Virus record (IMG/VR): IMGVR_UViG_3300047494_000119
Span: 1-49,111 of that record
DNA length: 49,111 nucleotides
From: a virus
Strand: one strand, 5' to 3'
Made by a program: the position numbers and the translations under genes
Part shown: piece after piece, positions 29,880 through 37,393 of the stretch
Layout: each line of letters begins with the position of its first letter
Numbering within the stretch: position 1 is the stretch's first letter
The notes under the pieces: generated by a model
What the model saw: only the letters and a program-made list of their open reading frames with translations
Told to the model about the DNA's origin: nothing
Database searches by the model: none

Positions 29880-29901
29880 GGTTGGTTTACCAGCTGGGGG
29901 A

Positions 29902-31344
29902 TTACCGGCCAAACGCGCCTCCTCTGAAATCCGGCAGGATCGATCGGGCCGGGGTGCGCCGGTCCTCCTCTGCCGCGCGCGACCGCTCGTTCCACCGCCG
30001 GCCGCCCGCGCGCGCCACCCCGGCGAAATCATCCGCCGCTTTCAGCGGTGCCGCGCGGTATTCATAGCTGTCGCGGCCTTGACCGGCCGCGTTCAATGCC
30101 AGAAACAGCGCCCAGGCGCGATCGGCATGGCTGTCGCCTGCCCCGCTATCGTCATCGGCGACGAAGCGTGGAACCCCCGTGGGCCCCACCACCCGCTTCA
30201 ACAGATGCAGATCGTGCCGCAGTTTCGCGTCGCCCAGCGGAATGCGCAGGGTTCGATCCTCGAACGCCTCCTTGGCGCGCGTCGCCATCACCAGCTTGTT
30301 CGGCCCGGTGAACAGCACGCCCTCCACGCGGGTTTCGCCGTGCAGCCGCTGCATGTCCTGCACCGGCTTTTCGCCCATGCCGGTCTGATCCATGCACGCC
30401 CGCGCAATCCGATAGGTGCGCATCAGCCGGTCGAACTCCGCATCGTGCTCGGCAAAGCTCACCCGCCGCAGCACCACCACCTCGCGCGTCCACAGCACAT
30501 CGCCCACCTGCTCCAGCACCCACGCCACCCACAAATCGTGGCGCGCGGCGATATCGTTGCCCAGATAGCAGTGGCCGCCCTGATAGCCGCGCGGATCGCC
30601 GGCGCCGGCGTCTTCCACGCCGCTGATCAAATCGTAGCTCAGCCAGGCGCTGGCCTCGTCCAGCCATTGCAGCTCGAATTCCTGTGCCCACAGATCCTCG
30701 TCGGCCAGGCCCGCGCGCAGTTCGTCGATATCGCGCGGCAGCCCCTCGGCCACCGCCTGGTGGATATCCACGGTGTGGCGGCTCCAGATATCGTCCGCCG
30801 CCGTCATCAGCTCATAGAATTTGTTGGCTTTCCCATTGGGGGTGCTGGTGACGATGATGCGAAACCCGGCCGAGATCACCGGGAACAGCGCCCCCCAGAT
30901 CGCCCGACTGTCGCGATGGAACGCGAATTCGTCCAGCAGCACATTGGCCGAAAATCCGCGCGCGGTATCGGCATTGGCCGGCAGCGCGGTCACCCGCGAT
31001 CCGCCGGGAAACACCACCTCCAGCGCCTTATAGGTCACGTCGTCGGCGGCGAACTCGTATTCGATCTGCTCGATCGCCGCGCCATAGGCCCGGCAATGCG
31101 TCTTCAGCCCCTCGATCGCCTCCTTGGCCTGGCGCTCCCCGCGGGAAAGGATCACCCAGCGCGTGCGCCCGCCGCGCGCCTCGGCGGCGAAGCAGTCATC
31201 GGCGATATCCAGCGTGCTGGTGAACGTCTTGCCGGTCTGGCGCGCGAACATCCCGATCTTGAACCGCGACTTGTCCGCCAGCCACCGCTTCTGGTAGCCG
31301 CACAGATGGATGGCGGGGGCCGCTGAGAGCGTGTTGGACGTCAT
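29902..31344 (-). CDS. Terminase large subunit (Mu gp28-like)
   Basis: 480 aa packaging motor. The Walker A-like ARQTGKT is at 34-40 and Walker B VLLDE at 135-139, then ITSTPNG-like VTSTPNGKANKFYEL (motif III). The nuclease half shows GNDIAARHDLWV and the final DDDSGAGDSHADRAWALFLAL, with acidic residues for metal binding. The ATG lies within a perfect 8-bp stem-loop (31335-31358), and a 22-bp GC palindrome is just upstream. Confidence 0.95.
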   Translation of the reverse strand: MTSNTLSAAPAIHLCGYQKRWLADKSRFKIGMFARQTGKTFTSTLDIADDCFAAEARGGRTRWVILSRGERQAKEAIEGLKTHCRAYGAAIEQIEYEFAADDVTYKALEVVFPGGSRVTALPANADTARGFSANVLLDEFAFHRDSRAIWGALFPVISAGFRIIVTSTPNGKANKFYELMTAADDIWSRHTVDIHQAVAEGLPRDIDELRAGLADEDLWAQEFELQWLDEASAWLSYDLISGVEDAGAGDPRGYQGGHCYLGNDIAARHDLWVAWVLEQVGDVLWTREVVVLRRVSFAEHDAEFDRLMRTYRIARACMDQTGMGEKPVQDMQRLHGETRVEGVLFTGPNKLVMATRAKEAFEDRTLRIPLGDAKLRHDLHLLKRVVGPTGVPRFVADDDSGAGDSHADRAWALFLALNAAGQGRDSYEYRAAPLKAADDFAGVARAGGRRWNERSRAAEEDRRTPARSILPDFRGGAFGR

Positions 31345-31358
31345 TTGGCCGACGTCCA
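31335..31358 (-). promoter_or_regulatory. Stem-loop over the terminase start codon
   Basis: An 8-bp perfect inverted repeat (TGGACGTC with GACGTCCA) and an 8-nt loop include the ATG of the terminase gene at the loop-stem junction. It could lower initiation until the RNA is opened by upstream translation. Confidence 0.45.
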
Positions 31359-31364
31359 GATCAT

Positions 31365-31386
31365 GGGGGCGGCGCGCGCCGCCCCC
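31365..31386. repeat. 22-bp perfect GC palindrome before terminase gene
   Basis: GGGGGCGGCGC followed directly by its reverse complement. It lies between the stop of a 59-aa gene (31393) and the terminase ATG. There is no T-run; it may pause transcription or be chance in GC-rich DNA. Confidence 0.6.
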
Positions 31387-31392
31387 ACCAGG

Positions 31393-31572
31393 TCAATCGG
31401 CCATCGGATCGTTGCCGGGCAGATGGGCAGCGGCGTCGGCCAGCTCATCGCCGAGCAGCCGGCACAGCAGCGGAAACCCCGGCTCGTCGTCCGGCGTGCC
31501 GCCGAGCAGGATGAGCGACGTGACCACGCTGTTGATCCGCTCGATCGTCGAGTTGGCGCTAAGCGGCGGCAT
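31393..31572 (-). CDS. Small hypothetical protein (59 aa)
   Basis: ATG at 31572 overlaps the end of the upstream BRO-type frame by 14 bases, and the frame stays open for 59 codons. The product is rich in Leu, Asp and Pro (STIERINSVVTSLILLGG, then DDEPGFPLLCRLLGDELADAA) and looks like a soluble helical protein. Not recognised. GC-rich third codon positions agree with coding use. Confidence 0.6.
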   Translation of the reverse strand: MPPLSANSTIERINSVVTSLILLGGTPDDEPGFPLLCRLLGDELADAAAHLPGNDPMAD

Positions 31573-32225
31573 GGCTGCCGCCCTCCCGCGCCCGGCGCGA
31601 GGCCGTCTTCACGCTCTCCAGCGTGTAGCCGCAGCGCTGCGCTTCCTGCGCCACGTCCCGATACAGCTTGTTGGCGGCGGCATGCTGCTGGCGCGCGCCC
31701 TCCAGGCGGCTGATCAGATGCTCCATGGTGGCGTTCGGGCTGGTGGTGCGCGAGCCGTCCTGCAGATGCCGCAGGATCAACAGCGCTGGATGACCCGGCT
31801 CCAGCGCTGCCGCCACCTCGTCGAGAGCCTCCACGGCTTGCCAGCGGCAAGCGATAAGTTCCGGGCAACGCGAGCTGCACGGGCAACGGCTGGTGCCGGA
31901 TGCGCCCTTCCAGCAGGTCCAGCACCCAGCGCCGGAACGACTTCGCCTCCGGCGTGCGCGCCAGCAGCGTCAGCAGGCGCACGCCCCGGAGAGAGAAGGC
32001 GCGCGTCTCCTGGATGCCCCTGGTCTCCGTTTCGGCATTGAGCAGGCGGGTCTCCTCGCCGGTGAACTCGTCCTGATTGCGCTCGAAGATCTTGTGAATG
32101 GCGAACACGCTGGAGAAGCCCAACGGTTGGACAAGCTGTCCAATGGTCAGCCACAATTCGCCGCCCGTTTGCACGGCTTGAAGCTGCTGTTTGTGGTAGC
32201 TGAGATTGATGATCGTCGCGGTCAT
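31559..32225 (-). pseudogene. BRO-N/antirepressor-like gene with probable frameshift
   Basis: The N-terminal about 125 residues resemble the BRO-N domain of phage antirepressors: GGELWLTIGQLVQPLGFSS, RAFSLRGVRLLTLL, TPEAKSFRRWVLDLLEGRI. After LALPG (about 31862) the frame turns into low-complexity Arg/Gly/Ser. The next frame continues sensibly as ELIACRWQAVEALDEVAAAL to a stop at 31559. Removing one G of CCCGG at 31861-31862 joins them into 221 aa. It may be a mutation, a sequencing error or a +1 shift at CCC-G. AAGGAG lies 6 nt before the ATG, and the gene is an insertion relative to Mu between gp27 and gp28. Confidence 0.6.
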
Positions 32226-32242
32226 TGCAGGCTCCTTCGTTT

Positions 32243-32263
32243 GGAACGGGCCAATCCCGTTCC
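32243..32263. promoter_or_regulatory. Inverted repeat upstream of BRO-like gene (operator candidate)
   Basis: GGAACGGG, five bases, CCCGTTCC: an 8-bp perfect inverted repeat 18 bp before the start codon. Could be an autoregulatory operator. The rest of the 240-bp gap (32226-32465) has no gene I can support. Confidence 0.4.
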
Positions 32264-32308
32264 GGGTGGTGAAAAGCTGCCGAAGGAACAGCCGCGCACG
32301 TCTTTAGC

Positions 32309-32324
32309 GCACGCCGAAGCGTGC
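32309..32324 (-). terminator. UUCG-capped hairpin in the gap before the BRO-like gene
   Basis: On the minus strand GCACGC-TTCG-GCGTGC makes a 6-bp stem with the extra-stable C(UUCG)G tetraloop. No U-run follows, so termination is uncertain. Confidence 0.35.
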
Positions 32325-32465
32325 CCATTGGACATTCACGTGCGCCACCCGGAAGTGGGGTAAGGGTCCATGCGACAGGACCGGCGCCTTCGGTCAGCTG
32401 CGGCTGGTGGGTTTTCACGCCCGCCCGGCACGCAACCGCAGGCTGCGCCGGGGGACGATTTTGTG

Positions 32466-32765
32466 TCAAGAGGGCGATTTTGCGGACTCCAGACCGCCCT
32501 GCCGGGGCTTCCTCCCAGCCCCATCATGCCGCTCGGCCGTCCGCCGCCGCGACAATCCAGGCTTGGCGCGCGCGAAATCCACGGCTTCACGGCACTCACG
32601 CAACTGGCCGAGAAACACCTCGAATTCGTCCATCTGCGCGGAACTGATCTTATCATGATTGGCCAACAGATATCGTCCAACACTCTCAATCTTCTCGGCG
32701 AAGATGCTCGGCAGGCAACCAGACGCAAACAGCGAAACCTGGATATTGATCTTTTGATCGCCCAT
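32466..32765 (-). CDS. Hypothetical protein after gp27 homologue
   Basis: 99 aa; ATG at 32765 overlaps the previous stop (TGATG). The N-terminal part (KINIQVSLFASGCLPSIFAEK) looks folded and the C-terminal part is basic (LSRRRTAERHDGAGRKPRQGG). No family recognised. It is probably part of the packaging block, next to the small terminase-like gene. Confidence 0.6.
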   Translation of the reverse strand: MGDQKINIQVSLFASGCLPSIFAEKIESVGRYLLANHDKISSAQMDEFEVFLGQLRECREAVDFARAKPGLSRRRTAERHDGAGRKPRQGGLESAKSPS

Positions 32766-33361
32766 CAACTCGCAATCCCATATATCTCTTGCCGCACCCG
32801 GCGCAGCGTGTCCACATCGAAGCCGCGTTGTGTGCCCGCATTACCATCCTTGGTCGCCGCGCGCTCCATCGCATCCAGTTTCTTCTGCTGCTCGGCTTCA
32901 ATTTCGCGCTTCACCCGGATCACCAGATCGGTATTGCTCTTGGATGCCCGCGCCAGGTGATCCATCGCCTTGGCGATCGCCTCGATGCCCTTCGGGTTGC
33001 CTGCCAGCGCCGCGCGGCCGCCCTCGTCGATCCCATCCATCTCGCCTTCGGCGTGGGCCATGAACAGCTCCAGGATGGTGCCGTTCATCAGCTCGATATT
33101 CATCTGCGCGGCTTCGCTCACCTTCGCGTCGCCCACGGTGCGGCCGAGCTGCTCGGCCATCAGCCGGGCCATGCGCATGCGCTCGCCGATTTTATCCATG
33201 CCCTTGATGTGCCGCCCGAGTGCGGATCGGCTCGGCGCCCGGTCATACAGCTCCACCAAATGCTCGCGGATTTGGTCGATCGTCCACCCGTTCTGCCGCA
33301 GCTTGCCGATCGTGCTGCGGATTTCCTCGGGCAGCTGATCGATCGAGCTCGGCCGCGTCAT
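32765..33361 (-). CDS. Mu gp27-like protein (DUF3486), probable small terminase
   Basis: 198 aa. The N-terminal SSIDQLPEEIRSTIGKLRQNGWTIDQIREHL followed by PSRSALGRHIKGM is the DUF3486 helix-turn-helix signature. Helical, acidic C-terminal part. In Mu the equivalent gene precedes the large terminase and binds DNA for packaging. The start overlaps the gp26 stop by one base. Confidence 0.92.
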   Translation of the reverse strand: MTRPSSIDQLPEEIRSTIGKLRQNGWTIDQIREHLVELYDRAPSRSALGRHIKGMDKIGERMRMARLMAEQLGRTVGDAKVSEAAQMNIELMNGTILELFMAHAEGEMDGIDEGGRAALAGNPKGIEAIAKAMDHLARASKSNTDLVIRVKREIEAEQQKKLDAMERAATKDGNAGTQRGFDVDTLRRVRQEIYGIAS

Positions 33362-33663
33362 CAGCCCAGCTCGCGATCCGCAACGCCCGTGTGCTGCCGC
33401 CCGCGCGCCACGGCGGATCCCGCATCGGTGAGCGTGGCGATCCAGATATCGTCGCCGTCATCGGCGAGCTTATCGATGCGCACCAGGCCGTGCACCTCCA
33501 GATAGCTCATATCCGCGCGCACCAGCGCCCGATCGGCCACGTCGATCTTGCGCTCGATCACAGCGCGCAGCGCGGCGTCGTTGGCGCGATTGCCGGGCGC
33601 CACATGCAGCACCTCCAGCACCTTGCGCCGCCGGGCCTCCGCCAGCAGCTGGCTATAGCTCAT
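33361..33663 (-). CDS. Mu gp26-like protein, winged-helix type
   Basis: 100 aa, ATGA overlap with gp25. RRRKVLEVLHVAPGNRANDAALRAVIE, then DMSYLEVHGLVRI and IWIATLTDAGSAVARGR give a winged-helix-like pattern, as in the gp26-type protein found before gp27 in Mu-like phages. Role in virion assembly or packaging unknown. Confidence 0.8.
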   Translation of the reverse strand: MSYSQLLAEARRRKVLEVLHVAPGNRANDAALRAVIERKIDVADRALVRADMSYLEVHGLVRIDKLADDGDDIWIATLTDAGSAVARGRQHTGVADRELG

Positions 33664-34058
33664 CGGTCTTTGTCCTGCAGCTGCGCGCGCGTCAGCAGTT
33701 GAAGCTGGGTGAAGGTACGCTCGCCGCTTTCCACCAGGCCGCGCACCGAGGCGCTCAGACCGGCGATATTGGTGCTCAGCTCGCCCACCTTGTCCTCGGT
33801 GCGCCGAACATCCTCGCGCGTCGGCAGCGTCAGGAACTTCTGCTCCAGATTGCTCAGCCGGTGCACCATGTCGCGATGATCCCTGTGCAGGCCCGAGATC
33901 TGACCCACGTTTTCGTTGTGCAGCTGCATCACCTTGTCGCGGGTGAAAAAGTCACCGCCCAATTTGGCGCGCAGGCTGAAATACAGCAGCGTGCCGACAA
34001 AGGCGGCCACCGCGGTGAACGCGGCCCAGTCCTCCCAGCTTTGCGGGATCCAGCTCAT
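33660..34058 (-). CDS. Mu gp25-like membrane protein (DUF2730)
   Basis: 132 aa from the ATG at 34058, which follows GGAGG by 4 nt. An ATG at 34073 overlapping the previous stop (ATGA) is the alternative and adds five residues. An N-terminal membrane span (AAFTAVAAFVGTLLYFSL) is followed by a long heptad coiled coil to the end. This fits the DUF2730 family next to the lysis genes of Mu-like phages. Confidence 0.82.
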   Translation of the reverse strand: MSWIPQSWEDWAAFTAVAAFVGTLLYFSLRAKLGGDFFTRDKVMQLHNENVGQISGLHRDHRDMVHRLSNLEQKFLTLPTREDVRRTEDKVGELSTNIAGLSASVRGLVESGERTFTQLQLLTRAQLQDKDR

Positions 34059-34069
34059 CGTTCCTCCAT

Positions 34070-34276
34070 TCATCGGCACAGCCGTTCCGTCGCTTCCTGG
34101 CACATGAAGCAGAGGCAACAGCCCGGCAGTGCGATGCGGCGACGTTCGTCAATCTCCCGCCCGCAGCGCAGGCAATCGGTTCCGGACTGCGTCAGCGGCG
34201 CATGCCGCTGCAGCAGGCTCAGAACACCCTCGCGCAGCGCCTCTTCGGCCTCCTGCGCCTTGTCCACCACGTCCAT
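34070..34276 (-). CDS. DksA/TraR-type C4 zinc-finger protein
   Basis: 68 aa. Cys35-x2-Cys38 (CLRCGREI) and Cys56-x2-Cys59 (CFMCQEAT) form the zinc finger of the DksA/TraR family, with a short N-terminal helix. In Mu-like phages a gene of this type lies in the lysis block. By family it may act on RNA polymerase in the secondary channel. Confidence 0.87.
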   Translation of the reverse strand: MDVVDKAQEAEEALREGVLSLLQRHAPLTQSGTDCLRCGREIDERRRIALPGCCLCFMCQEATERLCR

Positions 34277-34299
34277 GCGCTCGGCCGTTCACACGCCGC

Positions 34300-34959
34300 T
34301 CAGGAGGCGGTAGCGGGCGCTGCAGCCGGCGTGGCGGCCGGCACCGCCGTCGGCAGCGTGGCCACGATCACCGCCAGCGCACCCACATCGGCGGTCAGCT
34401 TTGCAAAGAAGCTGCTGGTGGCCGCGTTCGCGGTAATCGCCACCTGCAAGGCGGCGAGATCGGTCGGGATCACCGCCTCCAAACGCTGAATTTCACTCAC
34501 CGTCGCCGGCTGGCTGCACACCTTGGTCACCCCCGGCGTGCCGCACGTCGGCAGCGCGATATAGGCGTTCCCTAGCGCTGTGGAGATCGTATAGCCGGCC
34601 TCCACCGCATTCAGCTGATCCTGCGGCGTGGTGCCTGCGCACCCCGACAGGCCGCCGCCCAGCAGGCAGAACGCCAGCACGATGCCCAGCGTCTTGCTCA
34701 CCGGCGCCGTCACGCCGGCCGCAGGGCTCTTGGCCGGCAGGCTCAACGAAACTGGCTGCGTGGTCAGCTTGCGCAGCACGAGGTTCATCAACCCGATCCC
34801 GGCCATCACCAGCTCGGCCTGGGTTTGAGCATCCAGGATGAAGTTGTGCCCGGCCAACCAAACGCCCGCCGGCGTCACGATCACGTTGGCCCAGAACGTC
34901 TTCGACAACAGAAAGCTCTTGGCCTTCGTCTCGATCACCGTCTCGATCACATCAGACAC
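34300..34959 (-). CDS. Holin-like N-terminus fused to a lipoprotein-like C-terminus
   Basis: 219 aa. Residues 1-65 look like a small phage holin: FLLSKTFWANVIVTPAGVW and a second hydrophobic stretch AELVMAGIGLMNLVL. Residues 88-107 are a second signal-like segment, KTLGIVLAFCLLGGGLSGC, with a lipobox LSGC ending at Cys107. Residues 108-219 resemble periplasmic phage lipoproteins of unknown role, possibly spanin-like. The two parts are usually separate proteins, so this is a fusion or an overlapping lysis arrangement with internal initiation; no Met lies right before the second segment. Confidence 0.78.
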   Translation of the reverse strand: MSDVIETVIETKAKSFLLSKTFWANVIVTPAGVWLAGHNFILDAQTQAELVMAGIGLMNLVLRKLTTQPVSLSLPAKSPAAGVTAPVSKTLGIVLAFCLLGGGLSGCAGTTPQDQLNAVEAGYTISTALGNAYIALPTCGTPGVTKVCSQPATVSEIQRLEAVIPTDLAALQVAITANAATSSFFAKLTADVGALAVIVATLPTAVPAATPAAAPATAS

Positions 34960-34974
34960 AGGCGTCTCCTCGGG

Positions 34975-35910
34975 TTAAAGGCAGTTGTCGTCTTCGCGGC
35001 GCGAACGCAGGTAAATGTCCCACTCGCGCTCCAGCTCCGGCTTGTTGCCGGCGAATTCCAACACGCCGAAGCTGTTGCGCTTCAAATCCGTGTCGGGATC
35101 GAACCCGTGGCGGATGAACATGTCCCAGCGCGAAAGATAGCCGCGCTTGTCTTTCGATCCGTGCCAGCGATGCTCGATCATGCCTGGCAGCGCGCCGATG
35201 CGCCCGTTCACAAAGGCCTTCGCACGCGCACCCCAGCGCAGCTCCTGGCGGGAATAGCTGTCGTCGATCCCGCCGGGCAGGCTCACATCCGCGCGGCCCA
35301 CGAACCCCAGCGCCATATGATGATCGCCCGAGCCCATGCCGCCGAACTCGAACAGCCCGCCCGCCCGGTCCAGCAGCTCGCGCTTGCATGCCCAAAAATA
35401 TCCGCTGTGCGGATAGTCATAGGCACCGCCGTTATGCTTCCAGGGCTTCGGCCCGATCGGCACCAGCGGCGCCCCCTTCATGTATTGCGCGCAGAACCCC
35501 TGATACACCGCCAGCAACTGATCCTGCGGCCCCAGATCAAGCGCGGTGCTCCAGGTCTGCATCACGTGGTAATGCTGCAGATACTCCACCGTCTCGCGCG
35601 CCCAGTCGGGCTGGCGGTGAAACACATCGGCATCGCCCCAGGCGATGAACTCGGCCTGCGGCAGCCGCTTGATGCCCTCGTTCAGGCCGCATTCCTTGCT
35701 CCACGCCCAGCTATCGGCGCGCAGACCCAGATGGTTCACATGCGGCAGATCGCAGCGAAACTCGCTTTTGCCGTAGGCGATTTCCACCACGGTCAGCTGG
35801 GCGCCGCTGTCCAGGATGTGCTGCGTCCAATCCACGAAATGCCGGTGCGGCTGCTGCCAGCGCACCGGATCGAAGCGCACGGTCACCACATGCAGATCGG
35901 ATGCTTTCAC
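34975..35910 (-). CDS. Glycosyltransferase (GT-A type) in the late operon
   Basis: 311 aa from a GTG at 35910 that overlaps the lysis-gene stop (GTGA); the upstream in-frame extension is a shadow. DAD at 93-95 (FIAWGDADVF) is the metal/nucleotide-sugar binding motif. GGAYDYPHSGYFWACKRELLDRAGG and FGGMGSGDHHMAL resemble the acceptor and catalytic segments of galactosyltransferase-type enzymes. No signal peptide. Lying between the lysis and holin-like genes it would be made late; it may modify virion proteins, DNA or host surface. The substrate is not predictable. Confidence 0.8.
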   Translation of the reverse strand: MKASDLHVVTVRFDPVRWQQPHRHFVDWTQHILDSGAQLTVVEIAYGKSEFRCDLPHVNHLGLRADSWAWSKECGLNEGIKRLPQAEFIAWGDADVFHRQPDWARETVEYLQHYHVMQTWSTALDLGPQDQLLAVYQGFCAQYMKGAPLVPIGPKPWKHNGGAYDYPHSGYFWACKRELLDRAGGLFEFGGMGSGDHHMALGFVGRADVSLPGGIDDSYSRQELRWGARAKAFVNGRIGALPGMIEHRWHGSKDKRGYLSRWDMFIRHGFDPDTDLKRNSFGVLEFAGNKPELEREWDIYLRSRREDDNCL

Positions 35911-36416
35911 GCCGAGAGTTCCCCATCGATGTCGGGTGGCGCGCCGATCCGGCGCTCGAAATTGTCCACGAACTCGGCAACCGTGCCCGCGCCGTATTCG
36001 GTGTTGTAGTATTGCTTCCAGTAGGCGCCCAGCGCCGGCACGTCGTGCGCCGCCGGCAACGCTTCCTCCACCAGCCAATACTTCAGCCGGCACAATGCAG
36101 CGGCATAAACCATGTTGGTGGCGATCTGCTTGATCGGATCGAGTGCGGGGATCAGCAGCCGCTGCATCGTGACCCAGCGCCACGGTGACCGCTGCTTCAC
36201 GCGCGCCAGCACGTCGATCGCGGTGGCCTCTTCGATTTCCCAATAGCTCAGCGCCGGCCCGCTCGGAAACTGCGCGATATAGGCGCCGCCGCTTTCCTGT
36301 GCGGCCGTGCCCAACAGCAAATTCCGGGGCGTCGCGCCATCCAGAGCAAGCAGTCCGCACGCCGGAATAATGGCACGGCTGCGCAGCTGGTCCAGGATCG
36401 GGGTCTTGATCGCCAT
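35907..36416 (-). CDS. Probable endolysin/lysozyme-like lysis protein
   Basis: 169 aa, first gene after the first late promoter element, the position of the Mu lysis gene. LLLGTAAQESGGAYIAQFPSGPALSYWEIEEAT has a Glu (41) placed like the catalytic Glu of lytic transglycosylase-type enzymes, and the remainder is helical. There is no signal peptide, so a holin would be needed. The enzyme assignment rests on the motif and place, not on a full family match. Confidence 0.65.
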   Translation of the reverse strand: MAIKTPILDQLRSRAIIPACGLLALDGATPRNLLLGTAAQESGGAYIAQFPSGPALSYWEIEEATAIDVLARVKQRSPWRWVTMQRLLIPALDPIKQIATNMVYAAALCRLKYWLVEEALPAAHDVPALGAYWKQYYNTEYGAGTVAEFVDNFERRIGAPPDIDGELSA

Positions 36417-36443
36417 AAACCCTGTATGGCGGCTGCAACCCGG

Positions 36444-36470
36444 CGGTGATTACCCTAGCAACTGCACACC
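36444..36470 (-). promoter_or_regulatory. Late promoter element, copy 1 (Plys-like), before lysis gene
   Basis: On the minus strand: GTGCAGTTGCTAGGGTAAT, a more diverged form of the elements at 26133 and 13930 with the same TTGCTAGGGTAA/CTGCTAGGGTAA half. Core 36456-36467. The ATG of the lysis gene follows 33 nt after GGGTAA; Mor/C gene stops just upstream at 36481. Confidence 0.65.
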
Positions 36471-36480
36471 GCAGCGCCGC

Positions 36481-36870
36481 CTACAGCGGCAGCCGCATCT
36501 GCTGGGTTTGCGCTGCCTGGCTGCCGCGCGCGGCGCGCTCGCGCGCCAAACGTTTCGTGCGCCACACGGTGTCTATCCCCACGTTCAGGCCGCGCGCAAT
36601 GGCGTCCGCCGAAAGCCCGCGGCTGAGATAGATCAGCACCCGCCAGCGCTTCGCCAGCGGGATCGTCAGCTTCGTGCCACCATACACCCGGCTCAGCGCG
36701 GCCGCCGCCTCGTCGCCCAGCAGGTCGATCATGCCGGCCGAGGGCTGCATGCCCACATTGATCCGCGTCCCGCCATACGCCTCCACCAGCGCCAGCAACC
36801 CCCCATCGCCCACCACTTCGGCAAGCTCCGCGAATTCCGCCGGCGCGGGGATGGCAGCGGCGTCGTTCAC
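36481..36870 (-). CDS. mor: Mor/C-family transcription activator
   Basis: 129 aa from a GTG at 36870 that overlaps the preceding stop (GTGA). The Mor-family pattern is IDLLGDEAAAALSRVYGGTKLTIP, followed by a helix-turn-helix at about 86-110 (LSADAIARGLNVGIDTVWRTKR). In Mu, Mor activates the middle promoter and its paralogue C the late ones. Only one such protein is found here. It is encoded directly before the first late promoter element, so it may do both jobs. Confidence 0.9.
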   Translation of the reverse strand: MNDAAAIPAPAEFAELAEVVGDGGLLALVEAYGGTRINVGMQPSAGMIDLLGDEAAAALSRVYGGTKLTIPLAKRWRVLIYLSRGLSADAIARGLNVGIDTVWRTKRLARERAARGSQAAQTQQMRLPL

Positions 36871-37133
36871 CGGCCGCCGCACTCCAGCCGCCGCAGCGTC
36901 ATCGCGCCCAGCGCCGTCAGGCGAACGCACGCGAAGGTGCCCATCCGGCATTCGAACGCGGCCGGCACCTGATCCACCACGCCCAATTTGATCATGCGCG
37001 CGATCATCGCGTCTTCCGCGACCGTCGCCGGCGTCAGATACGCCGCCCGGATCGGCCGATAGATCGTCAGCGGCAGACGCTTCAAAAATCTTAGCTCGGC
37101 AACAGCGTCGGGAGCAGCCGGCGCGCGCGTCAT
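36867..37133 (-). CDS. Small hypothetical protein (88 aa)
   Basis: Coupled by 4-base overlaps to both neighbours. Contains LRFLKRLPLTIYRPIRAAYL and MIARMIKLGVVDQVPA ... LTALGAMTLRRL, a pattern like a small winged-helix domain. Unrecognised; probably early or middle phage regulation. Confidence 0.65.
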   Translation of the reverse strand: MTRAPAAPDAVAELRFLKRLPLTIYRPIRAAYLTPATVAEDAMIARMIKLGVVDQVPAAFECRMGTFACVRLTALGAMTLRRLECGGR

Positions 37134-37393
37134 CGCTGGTCTTCCGCCGCCATCAGCTCGGCAAAATGCGCCGCCAGCTCGCCGGCGGCGATCAGCAGCT
37201 CGGCCGGGCCCACCAGTTGGCCACGCCTGGCGCCGAACTCGCGCGCGTGGATCTTGGTCGCCGACAGGAAAAGGCTCGCGCTGGCGCTGTTGCGCTCGAA
37301 GCTGTCGTGCGCTGCGGTCAGCCGCACATGCAGCAGCATATCGCCGGCCGCCCGCGTATCGGACAGGATTTGCAGCGCCAGGTCGCTGGTCAT
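37130..37393 (-). CDS. Small hypothetical protein (87 aa)
   Basis: Helical, with LALQILSDTRAAGDML and the Ala/Glu-rich ELLIAAGELAAHFAELMAAED at the end. ATGA overlaps on both sides show it belongs to the same polycistron as GemA and Mor. Unrecognised. Confidence 0.65.
   Translation of the reverse strand: MTSDLALQILSDTRAAGDMLLHVRLTAAHDSFERNSASASLFLSATKIHAREFGARRGQLVGPAELLIAAGELAAHFAELMAAEDQR

Noticed and set aside
31341-32225. 294-aa uninterrupted frame of the BRO-like gene as one protein
   Set aside because: After residue about 125 it becomes low-complexity Arg/Gly/Ser and overlaps two better frames; the ATGA overlap with terminase is probably chance.
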